Source: Emticicia sp. 21SJ11W-3 | Lineage (GTDB): Bacteria; Bacteroidota; Bacteroidia; Cytophagales; Spirosomataceae | Length of the DNA stretch: 64,000 nucleotides | Direction: 5' to 3' | Assembly: GCF_024138715.1 (NCBI RefSeq) | Contig: NZ_CP092074.1 | Coordinates: 4,650,001 to 4,714,000, forward strand | Part shown: positions 32,742-42,199 of the stretch, in pieces | Layout: every line of letters starts with the position of its first letter | How positions within the stretch are numbered: position 1 is the stretch's first letter | Translations under genes and position numbers: made by a program | Notes under the pieces: model-generated | Told to the model about the DNA's origin: nothing | Databases searched by the model: none | The model's input: the letters and a program-made list of their open reading frames with translations, nothing else

Positions 32742-35026
32742 ACTATTTACCATCAGAAATAAAGAATATTCCGTCAGACGGCATACAAAATCTGCAGGCA
32801 GAGACCATTGCCGGTGGAATAGAGCTGGTAGGATATGACGAGAACCAGATACGGATAGAAATATATGCATCTAAGCGGCTGGTAGTTAACCTGTTCAAAA
32901 AAGAAAGTGTTAACTCGTATGACATAGGCCATGAGCTGGTAAGCATAACCCGGCAGGGAGACAACCTGCGGGTAGCTGCAACCAATAATGGATTCTGGAA
33001 ATGGGACTGGCTGAGTTTCTTCCGGGTATCGCTCCGGATTTTTGTACCCCGAAACATAAACGCCGTCATAACAACCAATGTTGGCGACATATCTCTTAAC
33101 AACCTTAACGGCAGGCAAATGCTCCGTACAACCATTGGAGATGTAAGAATTGCTAATTCTTCAGGTGAGATTCAGGGCAAAGCAGCTGCAGGAAATATTA
33201 AGATTGGCAATTGTGATATCAAGGCAGACCTTTCTTCTTCAGGAGGAAACATACTGATACATAATTCAAAGGGAGAAATTAACTGCTCTACAAGCGGAGG
33301 TAATTTCAAAATGGAGAATTTCAGCGGAAAACTATACACCAAAACCAGCGGAGGCAACATAAAAGCTAACAATATTTCAGGCGAATTCAAGACGTATACC
33401 TTCGGAGGTAACATACGGCTTGCAAACATGAAAGGCAACATTGGCGCCTCTACCAAAGGTGGTAATATCAATATCCAGGCGGTTTCTATTAACGAATACC
33501 TCTGGATTGAAACCTCCGGTGGCAACATAAAGGCACAATTACCCTTAAACCAGGGCATGCAGATAGAGGCCGACGGCGGTTCGGTAAGTGCGCCATATAT
33601 TCAGGGTTTTCAGGGCATTAACCGCTCAGGTTTTCTTTCTGGTAGTGTCAACGGGGGTGGTGCAAGTGTAAAATTAAAGTCATTTGGGGGTAATGTTAAA
33701 ATATATGCCCCCAAAGCTGAGCCTTATATAGAGGAAACCGAGTTTAAAAAAAAACAGCCTACCTGGGCTGACCGCCTCAGTGTAGAAAAAGCCCCAGATG
33801 TCAGTTCGCAGGTTACGCCTGTTCAAAACGCCACCCAGAATCCTGAACCGGCCAGACGCTATTATAAAGACCGCACCGAGGGGTTCAGAGTAAATTTCAG
33901 AGGCATTATAAACAGGCTTAACTCCAGGTTTTTATTTTACACGCTGCTTTACACCATTTTTTTTATTTACGGGCTTAACAGCATTCTCTATTTTTCGCTT
34001 GAACTCCTTAACCCTACTTCTCTTGAAGCAGAACAGAATAAGGCTGTATTTCTGGCTAATCTCACAACCGGGGTGTCTTGTTTTATAAGCCTTACCATTT
34101 TTATACTTTTTATAGAGCGCTTTCTGATTAAGAACTGGTCAAAGTATACCATTCTTATTGTGCTTACCTATGGTGTTATTATGCTAACACGGCTCATACA
34201 GAAAGCATTTTACCTGCTTGAAAACGATGGAGGCCGTTACTGGACCCATTACTGGAAAATTATGTCGGTAAAATATACCGATGGCTGGCTTGTTAATCAG
34301 GGTACCTTATATCTGTTTATACCTATGATAGCCGTTTGCGTCTTTTTTTATAACTGGCAACGTTCTAAAGACCTGGACCGCAAAATATCTGAACAGGAAT
34401 ACCAATTACTGAACCTTGAAAAGCTGAAAACCAAAGCACAACTAAACGCATTGGAGGCACGTATTAACCCGCATTTTTTGTACAACTCGTTAAACAGCAT
34501 TACAGGTCTGATTCATGACAACCCCGATAAGGCCGAAGAAATGACAATTCAGCTCTCAAAATTGTTCAGAGCTACGACCGGCCGTTCTGACCAGAGTTTT
34601 CATACCATAGCCGAAGAGCTGGATATCGTAAAATCTTACCTGTCTATTGAGCAGATGCGCTTTGGCGACAGGCTGAACTATGCCATTAACATAGAAGCTG
34701 GTCTTGAATCAATCAAAATTCCACGCTTTCTGCTACAACCGGTGGTTGAAAACGCCATTAAACATGGTATTTCTAAAATAACCGAACACGGTATTATTGA
34801 TGTAAAAATTAGTAAAGAAGACAACCTGATTGCTTTTCAGATACACGACAACGGCCCGGCTTTTAAAGAAGATTTAAGCGGAGGCTATGGACTGAAAAGC
34901 ATCAGTGATAAATTGCGCCTGATTTATGGCAATGAAGCTGGTGTGCAAATACAAAACAACGATTTCAAAGCCATTATCATCAGAGTTCCGGTTGAAACAG
35001 CCGATAAAACACATATAGAAGTGTAG
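32738..35026 (+). CDS. DUF4097-like beta-helix fused to a LytS-type membrane sensor kinase
   Basis: A 762-residue fusion. The start at 32738 is used because it overlaps the stop of the preceding gene in an ATGA. Residues about 15-330 form a DUF4097-like right-handed beta-helix with many GGNI turns (SSGGNILIHNSKGEI, TKTSGGNIKANNISGEF). Four helices follow at about 398-418, 441-466, 469-490 and 521-539. The kinase part has His579 in ARINPHFLYNSLNSI, the His_kinase signature of the LytS/YehU class, and an ATPase end DNGPAFKEDLSGGYGLKS. An even number of helices and no signal peptide would put the beta-helix in the cytoplasm, beside the kinase, which is unexpected. The LytTR regulator follows directly. 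Confidence 0.85.
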   Translation: MNYLPSEIKNIPSDGIQNLQAETIAGGIELVGYDENQIRIEIYASKRLVVNLFKKESVNSYDIGHELVSITRQGDNLRVAATNNGFWKWDWLSFFRVSLRIFVPRNINAVITTNVGDISLNNLNGRQMLRTTIGDVRIANSSGEIQGKAAAGNIKIGNCDIKADLSSSGGNILIHNSKGEINCSTSGGNFKMENFSGKLYTKTSGGNIKANNISGEFKTYTFGGNIRLANMKGNIGASTKGGNINIQAVSINEYLWIETSGGNIKAQLPLNQGMQIEADGGSVSAPYIQGFQGINRSGFLSGSVNGGGASVKLKSFGGNVKIYAPKAEPYIEETEFKKKQPTWADRLSVEKAPDVSSQVTPVQNATQNPEPARRYYKDRTEGFRVNFRGIINRLNSRFLFYTLLYTIFFIYGLNSILYFSLELLNPTSLEAEQNKAVFLANLTTGVSCFISLTIFILFIERFLIKNWSKYTILIVLTYGVIMLTRLIQKAFYLLENDGGRYWTHYWKIMSVKYTDGWLVNQGTLYLFIPMIAVCVFFYNWQRSKDLDRKISEQEYQLLNLEKLKTKAQLNALEARINPHFLYNSLNSITGLIHDNPDKAEEMTIQLSKLFRATTGRSDQSFHTIAEELDIVKSYLSIEQMRFGDRLNYAINIEAGLESIKIPRFLLQPVVENAIKHGISKITEHGIIDVKISKEDNLIAFQIHDNGPAFKEDLSGGYGLKSISDKLRLIYGNEAGVQIQNNDFKAIIIRVPVETADKTHIEV

Positions 35027-35048
35027 TTCAATAAAAATTCAGCATTGT

Positions 35049-35840
35049 ATGTTAAAGACCATATTAATAGACGACGAACCACTGGCCATAAGCCGCTTAA
35101 AGAGACTGCTGGCTAGTTATGGCACGACCATTCAGATAATTGATGAAGCGCATAACGGACAGGAAGGGCTGGAGAAAATAGAATCGCTCAAACCAGACCT
35201 GATATTTCTGGATATTGAAATGCCCCTCATGACAGGCTTTGAAATGCTGGCTAACCTGTCTTATATGCCAATGGTTATTTTCTCTACCGCCTACGACCAA
35301 TACGCCATAAGAGCATTTGAGGAGAACTCGATTGATTACCTGCTGAAGCCCATAGAAGCCGAACGATTGGAAAAAACCATAGAAAAACTAAAGAAACTGG
35401 AAGACAAAAAGGAAGACAGTTCGCTGAGCGCCAATCTGATGCAATTGCTTGAGCAGTTAAAAATAAAAGAAGATGCCCTGCGCACACCCGCTCAAAAGCA
35501 AACCACGGCTCACTCCATATCAGTAAAATCAGGCGAACGCATTCTGTTTATACCCTTAACTGAAATCAGTTACTTTGAGGCCGAAGATAAATATGTGTTT
35601 CTGAACACAACAGATGGCAAACAGTACCTGACCAACTATACCATAACGGGTCTGGAAGAAAAACTACCCGACAATTTTGTGCGTGTCAGTCGCTCGGCTA
35701 TTGTTAATTCTATCCACATTAAAGAACTGCAAAAGTATTTTAATGGTAAATACCTGGTATTGATGCGAGACAGCAAAACCACCAAACTGGAAACGGGCTC
35801 TACCTACGGCGATAACCTGAAAAAGCTGATGGAAATTTAA
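35049..35840 (+). CDS. LytTR-family response regulator
   Basis: A 263-residue response regulator. The receiver has Asp9/Asp10 (ILIDDEPLA), the phosphoacceptor Asp55 (LIFLDIEMP), Thr (FSTAYDQYA) and Lys (YLLKPIEAE). The C-terminal LytTR DNA-binding domain (about 155-260) reads GERILFIPLTEISYFEAEDKYVFLNT and FVRVSRSAIVNSIHIKELQKY. It is the natural partner of the kinase directly upstream (22 bp gap). Targets are unknown. Confidence 0.94.
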   Translation: MLKTILIDDEPLAISRLKRLLASYGTTIQIIDEAHNGQEGLEKIESLKPDLIFLDIEMPLMTGFEMLANLSYMPMVIFSTAYDQYAIRAFEENSIDYLLKPIEAERLEKTIEKLKKLEDKKEDSSLSANLMQLLEQLKIKEDALRTPAQKQTTAHSISVKSGERILFIPLTEISYFEAEDKYVFLNTTDGKQYLTNYTITGLEEKLPDNFVRVSRSAIVNSIHIKELQKYFNGKYLVLMRDSKTTKLETGSTYGDNLKKLMEI

Positions 35841-35939
35841 GATTATAGGTCAAAACTAATCCTTTTGGCTGTGGCATAGTTTTTTAATACTTATTAAAGA
35901 TACCCATGTTTAAAATGAATATAAATCTTTAATAATTAT

Positions 35940-36134
35940 ATGAATCTTAAAAGAATCTTCGGGTCAATACTAACCGTGTTAGGCATTGCCGGTCTTATTT
36001 ATGCTGCCGTATTATTTGTAAATACCACAGGTGGCACCAAAAACATAAAAGCGCTTATTATTTACGGCATTATTGGTTTAATTTTTTTCAGCTCGGGCAT
36101 TAACCTGATTCGCACCACTAAAGATGAAGCATAA
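35940..36134 (+). CDS. Small two-helix membrane protein
   Basis: A 64-residue protein with two hydrophobic helices (ILTVLGIAGLIYAAVLFV and IKALIIYGIIGLIFFSSGINLI) joined by a short polar turn. Its position 99 bp after the LytTR gene and the lack of further similarity do not allow a functional call. It could be a stress-related inner-membrane peptide. Confidence 0.7.
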   Translation: MNLKRIFGSILTVLGIAGLIYAAVLFVNTTGGTKNIKALIIYGIIGLIFFSSGINLIRTTKDEA

Positions 36135-36278
36135 CTGCTAAGCCTGCAAAATTTATGACCCTGTAAGAGCGCCACTACAGAAAAACTAACATTGCAGTAC
36201 AGTTGTTACATTTACGGTTTCATACGCTTTGATTTTACATACAAAATTCTGAAAATTGTATAAACAAACTCAAACCGT

Positions 36279-36734
36279 ATGAACAAACCTCTGTTAACCA
36301 CACTTTTAGCCTTTTCTGTCTCATTTGCCATTGCACAAAACAAAGAAATCGTAAAAACCGACAAAGCTCCGGTACCGATTGCTCCTTACAGCCAGGGAGT
36401 AAAAGCCAACGGCATGCTATATGTAGCCGGGCAGATAGGTCTGAACCCTGAAACCCGTAAACTGGTAGATGGGGGCGTAGAACCAGAAACCATGCAGATA
36501 ATGGAAAACATTAAAGCCATTGTTGAAGCCGCCGGAGCCCGCATGGAAGACATTGTTAATACAACTATCTACATGAAAGACCTCGGTAATTTTGCCAGAG
36601 TAAACGACTTGTACGGCAAATTTTTTACCGGTACCTTTCCTGCCCGTACCACGGTAGGCGTTGCCAATTTGCCCGGCGGAGCCAATATTGAAATGGCTGT
36701 AATAGCCGTTTTACCCAAGGTTCGTCGAAAATAA
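36279..36734 (+). CDS. Exported RidA-family protein
   Basis: A 151-residue RidA (YjgF/UK114) protein with a signal peptide (PLLTTLLAFSVSFAIAQ). The body has APYSQGVKANGMLYVAGQIGLNP, and the ending FPARTTVGVANLPGGANIEM carries the conserved arginine that fixes the imine carboxylate. RidA enzymes are normally cytoplasmic and hydrolyse reactive enamines and imines; an exported version would act in the periplasm on another substrate. It is transcribed alone or with the following M1 peptidase (103 bp gap). Confidence 0.88.
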   Translation: MNKPLLTTLLAFSVSFAIAQNKEIVKTDKAPVPIAPYSQGVKANGMLYVAGQIGLNPETRKLVDGGVEPETMQIMENIKAIVEAAGARMEDIVNTTIYMKDLGNFARVNDLYGKFFTGTFPARTTVGVANLPGGANIEMAVIAVLPKVRRK

Positions 36735-36836
36735 GTCGAATATGGTCTCTTCCCCATCCTCCGGGCACATTTTTAATATACATCATTCAGGTTTTTATTT
36801 ATTTTTGTTAATCAATCAAGTTCCTTCATCATATTC

Positions 36837-39218
36837 ATGAAAAACACCATTCTATTTATCTGTTTATTGGCGGGGTTCACGGCGTTTGCGCAGATGCCGG
36901 CCACTACCCAATACAATGCCAACACCCGTTTTGAGCAAATGGGCACCGAGCTACCCACACCCAACACCTACCGCACCGCCTCTGGTGCACCGGGCAAAGA
37001 CTACTGGCAACAAAAAGCCGACTACGACATTAAAGTGGAGTTGGACGACGCAAACCAACGCATTATTGGAACAGAGGTAATTACGTACACCAACAAATCG
37101 CCTGACGAACTGCGTTACATCTGGTTGCAATTAGACCAGAACCTGTTTGAAAAAACATCTATCAACGCCTTAACCAAAACAGGCGGCATTGAAAACCAGA
37201 TGTCTTTCGGAGCCATTCAGGGTATCAACGCACCCAGTTCGGTAAGAGCCACTATTGCCAGCAACAAAGAGTATGGCTACAAAATTACTTTGGTAAAAGA
37301 TGCCAAAACCGGGGCCAATCTGGTGTATACCATCAACAATACCATGATGAGAGTAGAAGTACCCACACCTTTGAAAACCGGGCAATCTTACTCTTTCCGT
37401 GTCGACTGGAACTATAACATTACAGACTACTACGGCCGCTCGGGTATGGAGTACTTCCCTAAAGACGGCAACTATAACTACTTTATTGCGCACTGGTTTC
37501 CGCGGATGGCTGTATATGACGACGTAAACGGCTGGCAGCATAAGCAGTTTTTGGGGCAGGGAGAGTTTACTCTTCCGTTTGGAGACTATAAAGTTGAAAT
37601 TACTGTACCTAACGACCACGTTGTTGGGGCAACCGGCGAATGCCAGAACTACGACAAAGTTTTGTCTGCCACACAACTGAAACGTTTCGAACAGGCTAAA
37701 AACTCTAAAACTCCGGTTGTGATTGTTACTCAGGCCGAAGCAGAAGCCGCTGAGAAAGCTAAGCCAACCGGCAAAAAAACCTGGATTTACAAGGCATCTA
37801 ATGTGCGCGACTTCGCTTTTGCCTCGTCTCGTAAATTTATCTGGGATGCCATGCAGACTGATGTGTATAACAACGGCCGCAAAATATGGTCAATGTCGTT
37901 CTACTCAAAAGAAGGTAACCCGCTTTGGGGGCAATACTCAACCCGTGTGGTAGAACATACTTTGAGAAGCTATGGTAACCGTACCATTCAATACCCATAT
38001 CCGGTAGCCATTTCATGCCATGCTACTGCAGGCGGTGGTATGGAGTACCCGATGATATCGTTCAACGGTGGGCGTCCTGAGCCGGATGGCACCTACTCTG
38101 AAATGACCAAAGCAGGTATGATTGGTGTAATTATCCATGAGGTTGGCCACAATTTCTTTCCGATGATTGTAAATACGGACGAACGTCAATGGACCTGGAT
38201 GGATGAAGGCCTGAACACTTTCTGCCAGTATCTGGCTGAGCAGGAATGGGACCGTAACTTCCCGTCGCGTCGTGGTGAGCCGCAATACATTGTGCCTTAC
38301 ATGAAAACCGATAAGACACAACAAGTGCCTATCATGTCTAGCTCAGACAACGTTATATCATTAGGGCCAAATGCCTACGCTAAACCTGCTACGGGTTTAA
38401 ATATGTTGCGCGAAACCATTATGGGTCGCGAGCTGTTTGACTATGCATTTAAAGAATACGCACGTCGCTGGGCGTTTAAATCGCCGCAGCCTGCCGATTT
38501 CTTCCGTACTATGGAAGATGCCTCAGGCGTTGACCTGGACTGGTTCTGGAAAGGCTGGTTTTATGGCGTAGAACCTGTTGACCAGGACCTTGCCGAGGTT
38601 GAATGGTATTCTATCGACAACCAGGACCCGGTTGCTAAAAAAGCGGCAGATAAAGCTGATTTTGACGCCAAGCGCGAAACCCTGAGCAATATCCGCAACA
38701 AAACAGATATTAAACAAACCGTAGTAGAGGCAGACTCAACGATGAGAGACTTCTACAACTCTTATGATAAGTTTGCCGTAACAGCTACCGACAAACAGAA
38801 ATCGGATCAATATAAAGCCAGCTTGTCTGAAGAAGAACGCAAAATGCTGGAAGAAGGCAAAAACTTCTATGTTTTGAAAATCAAAAATAAAGGTGGTTTG
38901 CCAATGCCTGTTATTGTGAAACTGGATTACGAAGACGGCACTAACGAAATTGTGAGAATACCTGCTGAAATATGGCGATTAAACGATAAAGAGATTAAGA
39001 AAACGCTTCCAACTACCAAAAAAGTGAAGAAGTTTACACTTGACCCTTTCTATGAGATTGCCGATATTGATACAGCCAATAATGCATTCCCGCGTGAACC
39101 GGAGCAACCAACCAAGTTTCAGGCTTTCAAACAAAGGGCGTTCCAGCAAGGGCCTAACCCTATGCAACAGGCTAAACAAAATCAGCCATCAGGTGTGCAA
39201 ACCAGTGGTAAGAACTAA
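36837..39218 (+). CDS. Secreted M1-family metallopeptidase
   Basis: A 793-residue gluzincin with a signal peptide. The zinc site HEVGH is at 434-438 and the third ligand Glu457 (WTWMDEGLN) follows after the exact 18-residue spacing of family M1. An N-terminal beta domain contains ELRYIWLQLDQNLFEK and the middle region GGGMEYPMISF, a version of the GAMEN-type substrate motif. A C-terminal region after about 600 includes a lysine-rich linker and a Gln/Pro-rich tail. It would trim peptides in the periplasm or outside the cell. A bidirectional terminator follows. Confidence 0.92.
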   Translation: MKNTILFICLLAGFTAFAQMPATTQYNANTRFEQMGTELPTPNTYRTASGAPGKDYWQQKADYDIKVELDDANQRIIGTEVITYTNKSPDELRYIWLQLDQNLFEKTSINALTKTGGIENQMSFGAIQGINAPSSVRATIASNKEYGYKITLVKDAKTGANLVYTINNTMMRVEVPTPLKTGQSYSFRVDWNYNITDYYGRSGMEYFPKDGNYNYFIAHWFPRMAVYDDVNGWQHKQFLGQGEFTLPFGDYKVEITVPNDHVVGATGECQNYDKVLSATQLKRFEQAKNSKTPVVIVTQAEAEAAEKAKPTGKKTWIYKASNVRDFAFASSRKFIWDAMQTDVYNNGRKIWSMSFYSKEGNPLWGQYSTRVVEHTLRSYGNRTIQYPYPVAISCHATAGGGMEYPMISFNGGRPEPDGTYSEMTKAGMIGVIIHEVGHNFFPMIVNTDERQWTWMDEGLNTFCQYLAEQEWDRNFPSRRGEPQYIVPYMKTDKTQQVPIMSSSDNVISLGPNAYAKPATGLNMLRETIMGRELFDYAFKEYARRWAFKSPQPADFFRTMEDASGVDLDWFWKGWFYGVEPVDQDLAEVEWYSIDNQDPVAKKAADKADFDAKRETLSNIRNKTDIKQTVVEADSTMRDFYNSYDKFAVTATDKQKSDQYKASLSEEERKMLEEGKNFYVLKIKNKGGLPMPVIVKLDYEDGTNEIVRIPAEIWRLNDKEIKKTLPTTKKVKKFTLDPFYEIADIDTANNAFPREPEQPTKFQAFKQRAFQQGPNPMQQAKQNQPSGVQTSGKN

Positions 39219-39242
39219 TTCTTACCCTACACATAAAACATA

Positions 39243-39282
39243 AAAACGAAAGCCAGAGCAAACACGCCCCGGCTTTCGTTTT
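39243..39282. terminator. Bidirectional terminator between M1 peptidase and GH78 genes
   Basis: AAAACGAAAGCC (39243-39254) pairs with GGCTTTCGTTTT (39271-39282) and the ends are A/T runs, so it can stop transcription from both sides. Confidence 0.85.
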
Positions 39283-39300
39283 ATAATTCAATTTAGATTC

Positions 39301-42036
39301 TTAATTCCTTACTCTGAACTCATACTTGCCTGAACCCACCAGCAATTTGGTGTGATTACCGTCTATGCCATCAATCTTGATATCAGACGAAACCGGTTTG
39401 CCTCCTTCTTCAATATCAGGTACGTTTGTGGTGGGCAAATAAACCGTAGCTGTGGTGTTCGCCGGAATTTCAATGGTGTATACCGTACTTTTGCCGTCTT
39501 TTTTCCAGCCAGATGAGGCCAGACCATAATTGGTGATGATTCTGGCACTGGCAGAGGTCAGCCCGTCTCCCAAATGCGGTTTAATGATAATTTTCTTGTA
39601 GCCTGCACCAGACTCATCAACATCAATACCGGCTACATCCCGATACATCCAGTCTCCCACGGCGCCATACGAATAATGGTTGAACGAGGTCATGCTTGGG
39701 TCCTGAAAAGTGCTGTCGGGCTTCATAGAATCCCACCTTTCCCAAACGGTAGTGGCGCCCATTTTAATTGGATACAGCCATGACGGGTAGGTATCCTGCA
39801 ATAACAACCGATAGGCAACGTCGGTTCTGCCAAAACGGGTGAGTACAGGCGTAAGGAACGGCGTACCCAAAAAGCCGGTAGTCAGGTGATAATTATAGCT
39901 TTTTATGTTATCTACCAGTCGGCCTACTGCCTGCGGGCGTAATTCTTCGGGCAGCATATCAAACTGTAAGGCAAGTATATAGGCTGTCTGGGTTTCAGAA
40001 ATCAGCCTTCCGCTGGCTGTCATAAATTCTTTGCGGAACGCGGCCTTTATGCGCTCCAAAAGGGCTTCATAATCTTTTACCTCCTCTGTTTTGCCCAGGA
40101 GCCTCGCCGCTTTGATCATCAGGCTGGCATTATAAGCAAAGAAACACTGTGCTACCAGATAATTATCTGTAATGGCAGACTTCTGGCCAATCAGACCTTT
40201 CGAATCATCTACCCTGTATGATAGCCAGTCGGCAAACTGGAAACCGGTATTCCATAAATCATTATTTGCGGCTTTTCGTACATAATCCAGATATGCTTTC
40301 ATGCTGGGGTATTGTTCTTCTACCACGCGCTTATCGCCATATACTACGTACAGATTCCATGGAATGATGATACCCGCATCAGACCAACCTGCTGCACCTG
40401 CCGGGGTATCAAAAAAAGTACCTTTCAGGGCATTGGGTATCACAAAAGGAATGGCGCCATTAGGATTCTGGTCGGCAGCCACATCTTTCAGCCATTTAGA
40501 GAAAAAATTGTTTACATTGAAATTGAAAGCGGCCGTGCGTGAAAAAACTTCAGCGTCGCCTGTCCATCCAAGGCGTTCATCGCGTTGTGGGCAATCAGTT
40601 GGTACATCAAGAAAGTTACCCCTCTGCCCCCATTGTATGTTCTTTTGTAGCTGGTTTACCAGTGGATTAGAGCATTCAAAGCTGCCCGTTGGTTTCATAT
40701 CAGAATACAAAGCCACAGCGGTAAAGTTATCGGGGTTCAATGGTTCTTTCAGACCCTCTACCCTTACGTATCTGAACCCGTGGAAAGTAAATCGCGGTTC
40801 GTAGGTTTCAACCCCTTGGCCTTTCAGAATATAAGTATCCTGCGCCAGTGCGTTTCTGAGGTTATCAAAATAAAGCCCACCGGTTTTATCAAGCACTTCA
40901 GCGTGCGAAAGCACAATTTTATCACCCGCATTACCCGACACCTTCATTTGTACCCAACCTACCAGATTCTGGCCGAAATCAAGTACCTGCTCGCCTTTTG
41001 GCGTTCTTAGCACCTTTACAGGCTTAAAGGTTTCATGTTTGGTAATCAATTCATGATTAGCAGCAAACAGTATATCTTTCGGGAAGTTTTTTACTACCAC
41101 CGACTGCCAATTTTTGTCGTCAAAGGTAGCGGTTGCCCAGCCTGCCTTCTCATGTCTGGCATCATATACTTCGCCGTCATAAATTTCAGAGAATTGAATA
41201 GGCCCGGTTGATACTTTCCAAGTGCCGTCAGAAATAACAGATTCTGTCTTTCCATCTGTATAAGTTATATTTAACTGGCAAAGCAATGCGGTTTCTTTGC
41301 CATAGAAATTCACCTTTTTCTCCCAGCCTAATTCACCTCTGTACCAACCATTGGCCAAGCTTACACCAATGGCGTTTTTGCCTTGCTTTAAAAGATTGGT
41401 AACATCGTATGTCTGGTACAACAAATGTTTGTTGTAGCTGGTCCAGCCGGGTGTCAGGTAGGCATCGCCTACCCTTTGGCCGTTTATATGTGCCTCATAC
41501 AATCCTTTAGAAGTAATATAGGCAATAGCCGATTTAATCTTTTTTGATGTGCTGAATGATTTTCTGAATTGCGGCACTATGCCATAGGCAGTATCTGCTT
41601 TAATGCCGGACGAAATCCATTGGGCTGTTATTTCAGAAGCCGGGTTGAGTAGGGCCGTCTGCCAGAAAGCCGTGGTACTCCAGGGTGACTCATTCGCCTG
41701 ATTATCCCAGACTTTTACCTGCCAGTAGTATTTCTGCCCCGATTTAAGCGGAGCTCCCTGATAGGTTTGTAATACAGACTCATCACTATTTACTTTACCT
41801 GAATCCCAAACCAGATTTTTTTTGGCGAAATCGGGAGATGTGGCTATCCGAATGCTGTATGCTGTTTGAAGAATGTTACGACCGCCTGCGGCAATTTTCC
41901 ATGTAAAACGTGGCCTGGTTACGTCCAGACCGATAGGATTCACCCGGTTTTCGCAGGTTAAATCATAGGTACTCAGGTTTTGAGCCATCGCGCTAATACC
42001 AGCGAGACAGACGAGCAGGGTAAATATTCGTTTCAT
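39301..42036 (-). CDS. Alpha-L-rhamnosidase, GH78
   Basis: A 911-residue secreted enzyme with a signal peptide (IFTLLVCLAGISAMAQ). Its order is typical for GH78: N-terminal Bac_rhamnosid beta domains with DLTCENRVNPIGLD, AYSIRIATSP and SKGLYEAHINGQRVGDAYLTPGW, then the catalytic alpha/alpha barrel with DCPQRDERLGWTGDAE holding the general acid. A C-terminal beta domain contains YGAVGDWMYRDVAGID. It removes terminal rhamnose from plant pectin (RG-I), flavonoid glycosides or microbial polysaccharides. The ATG at 42036 is preferred to one seven codons upstream because it begins the signal peptide. Confidence 0.93.
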   Translation of the reverse strand: MKRIFTLLVCLAGISAMAQNLSTYDLTCENRVNPIGLDVTRPRFTWKIAAGGRNILQTAYSIRIATSPDFAKKNLVWDSGKVNSDESVLQTYQGAPLKSGQKYYWQVKVWDNQANESPWSTTAFWQTALLNPASEITAQWISSGIKADTAYGIVPQFRKSFSTSKKIKSAIAYITSKGLYEAHINGQRVGDAYLTPGWTSYNKHLLYQTYDVTNLLKQGKNAIGVSLANGWYRGELGWEKKVNFYGKETALLCQLNITYTDGKTESVISDGTWKVSTGPIQFSEIYDGEVYDARHEKAGWATATFDDKNWQSVVVKNFPKDILFAANHELITKHETFKPVKVLRTPKGEQVLDFGQNLVGWVQMKVSGNAGDKIVLSHAEVLDKTGGLYFDNLRNALAQDTYILKGQGVETYEPRFTFHGFRYVRVEGLKEPLNPDNFTAVALYSDMKPTGSFECSNPLVNQLQKNIQWGQRGNFLDVPTDCPQRDERLGWTGDAEVFSRTAAFNFNVNNFFSKWLKDVAADQNPNGAIPFVIPNALKGTFFDTPAGAAGWSDAGIIIPWNLYVVYGDKRVVEEQYPSMKAYLDYVRKAANNDLWNTGFQFADWLSYRVDDSKGLIGQKSAITDNYLVAQCFFAYNASLMIKAARLLGKTEEVKDYEALLERIKAAFRKEFMTASGRLISETQTAYILALQFDMLPEELRPQAVGRLVDNIKSYNYHLTTGFLGTPFLTPVLTRFGRTDVAYRLLLQDTYPSWLYPIKMGATTVWERWDSMKPDSTFQDPSMTSFNHYSYGAVGDWMYRDVAGIDVDESGAGYKKIIIKPHLGDGLTSASARIITNYGLASSGWKKDGKSTVYTIEIPANTTATVYLPTTNVPDIEEGGKPVSSDIKIDGIDGNHTKLLVGSGKYEFRVRN

Positions 42037-42145
42037 TGCAATTTTTAATTTTATCAATAATATTTTGCACTATTCTACAAAATAAACCGAAAACAACCAG
42101 AGTACCCTCATTTACTCTCCTGCTATTGTCTCATTTTGATAAAAT

Positions 42146-42175
42146 AAAAATCCGTAGCAGAGGCTGCTACGGATT
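42146..42175 (-). terminator. Terminator of the S8 peptidase gene
   Basis: AATCCGTAGCAG and CTGCTACGGATT (42149-42160, 42164-42175) form a perfect 12-bp stem. Read on the minus strand it is followed by a T-rich run, so it ends transcription from the S8 gene whose stop is at 42200. Confidence 0.85.
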
Positions 42176-42199
42176 CATAACTTATCTGATTAACATTTG

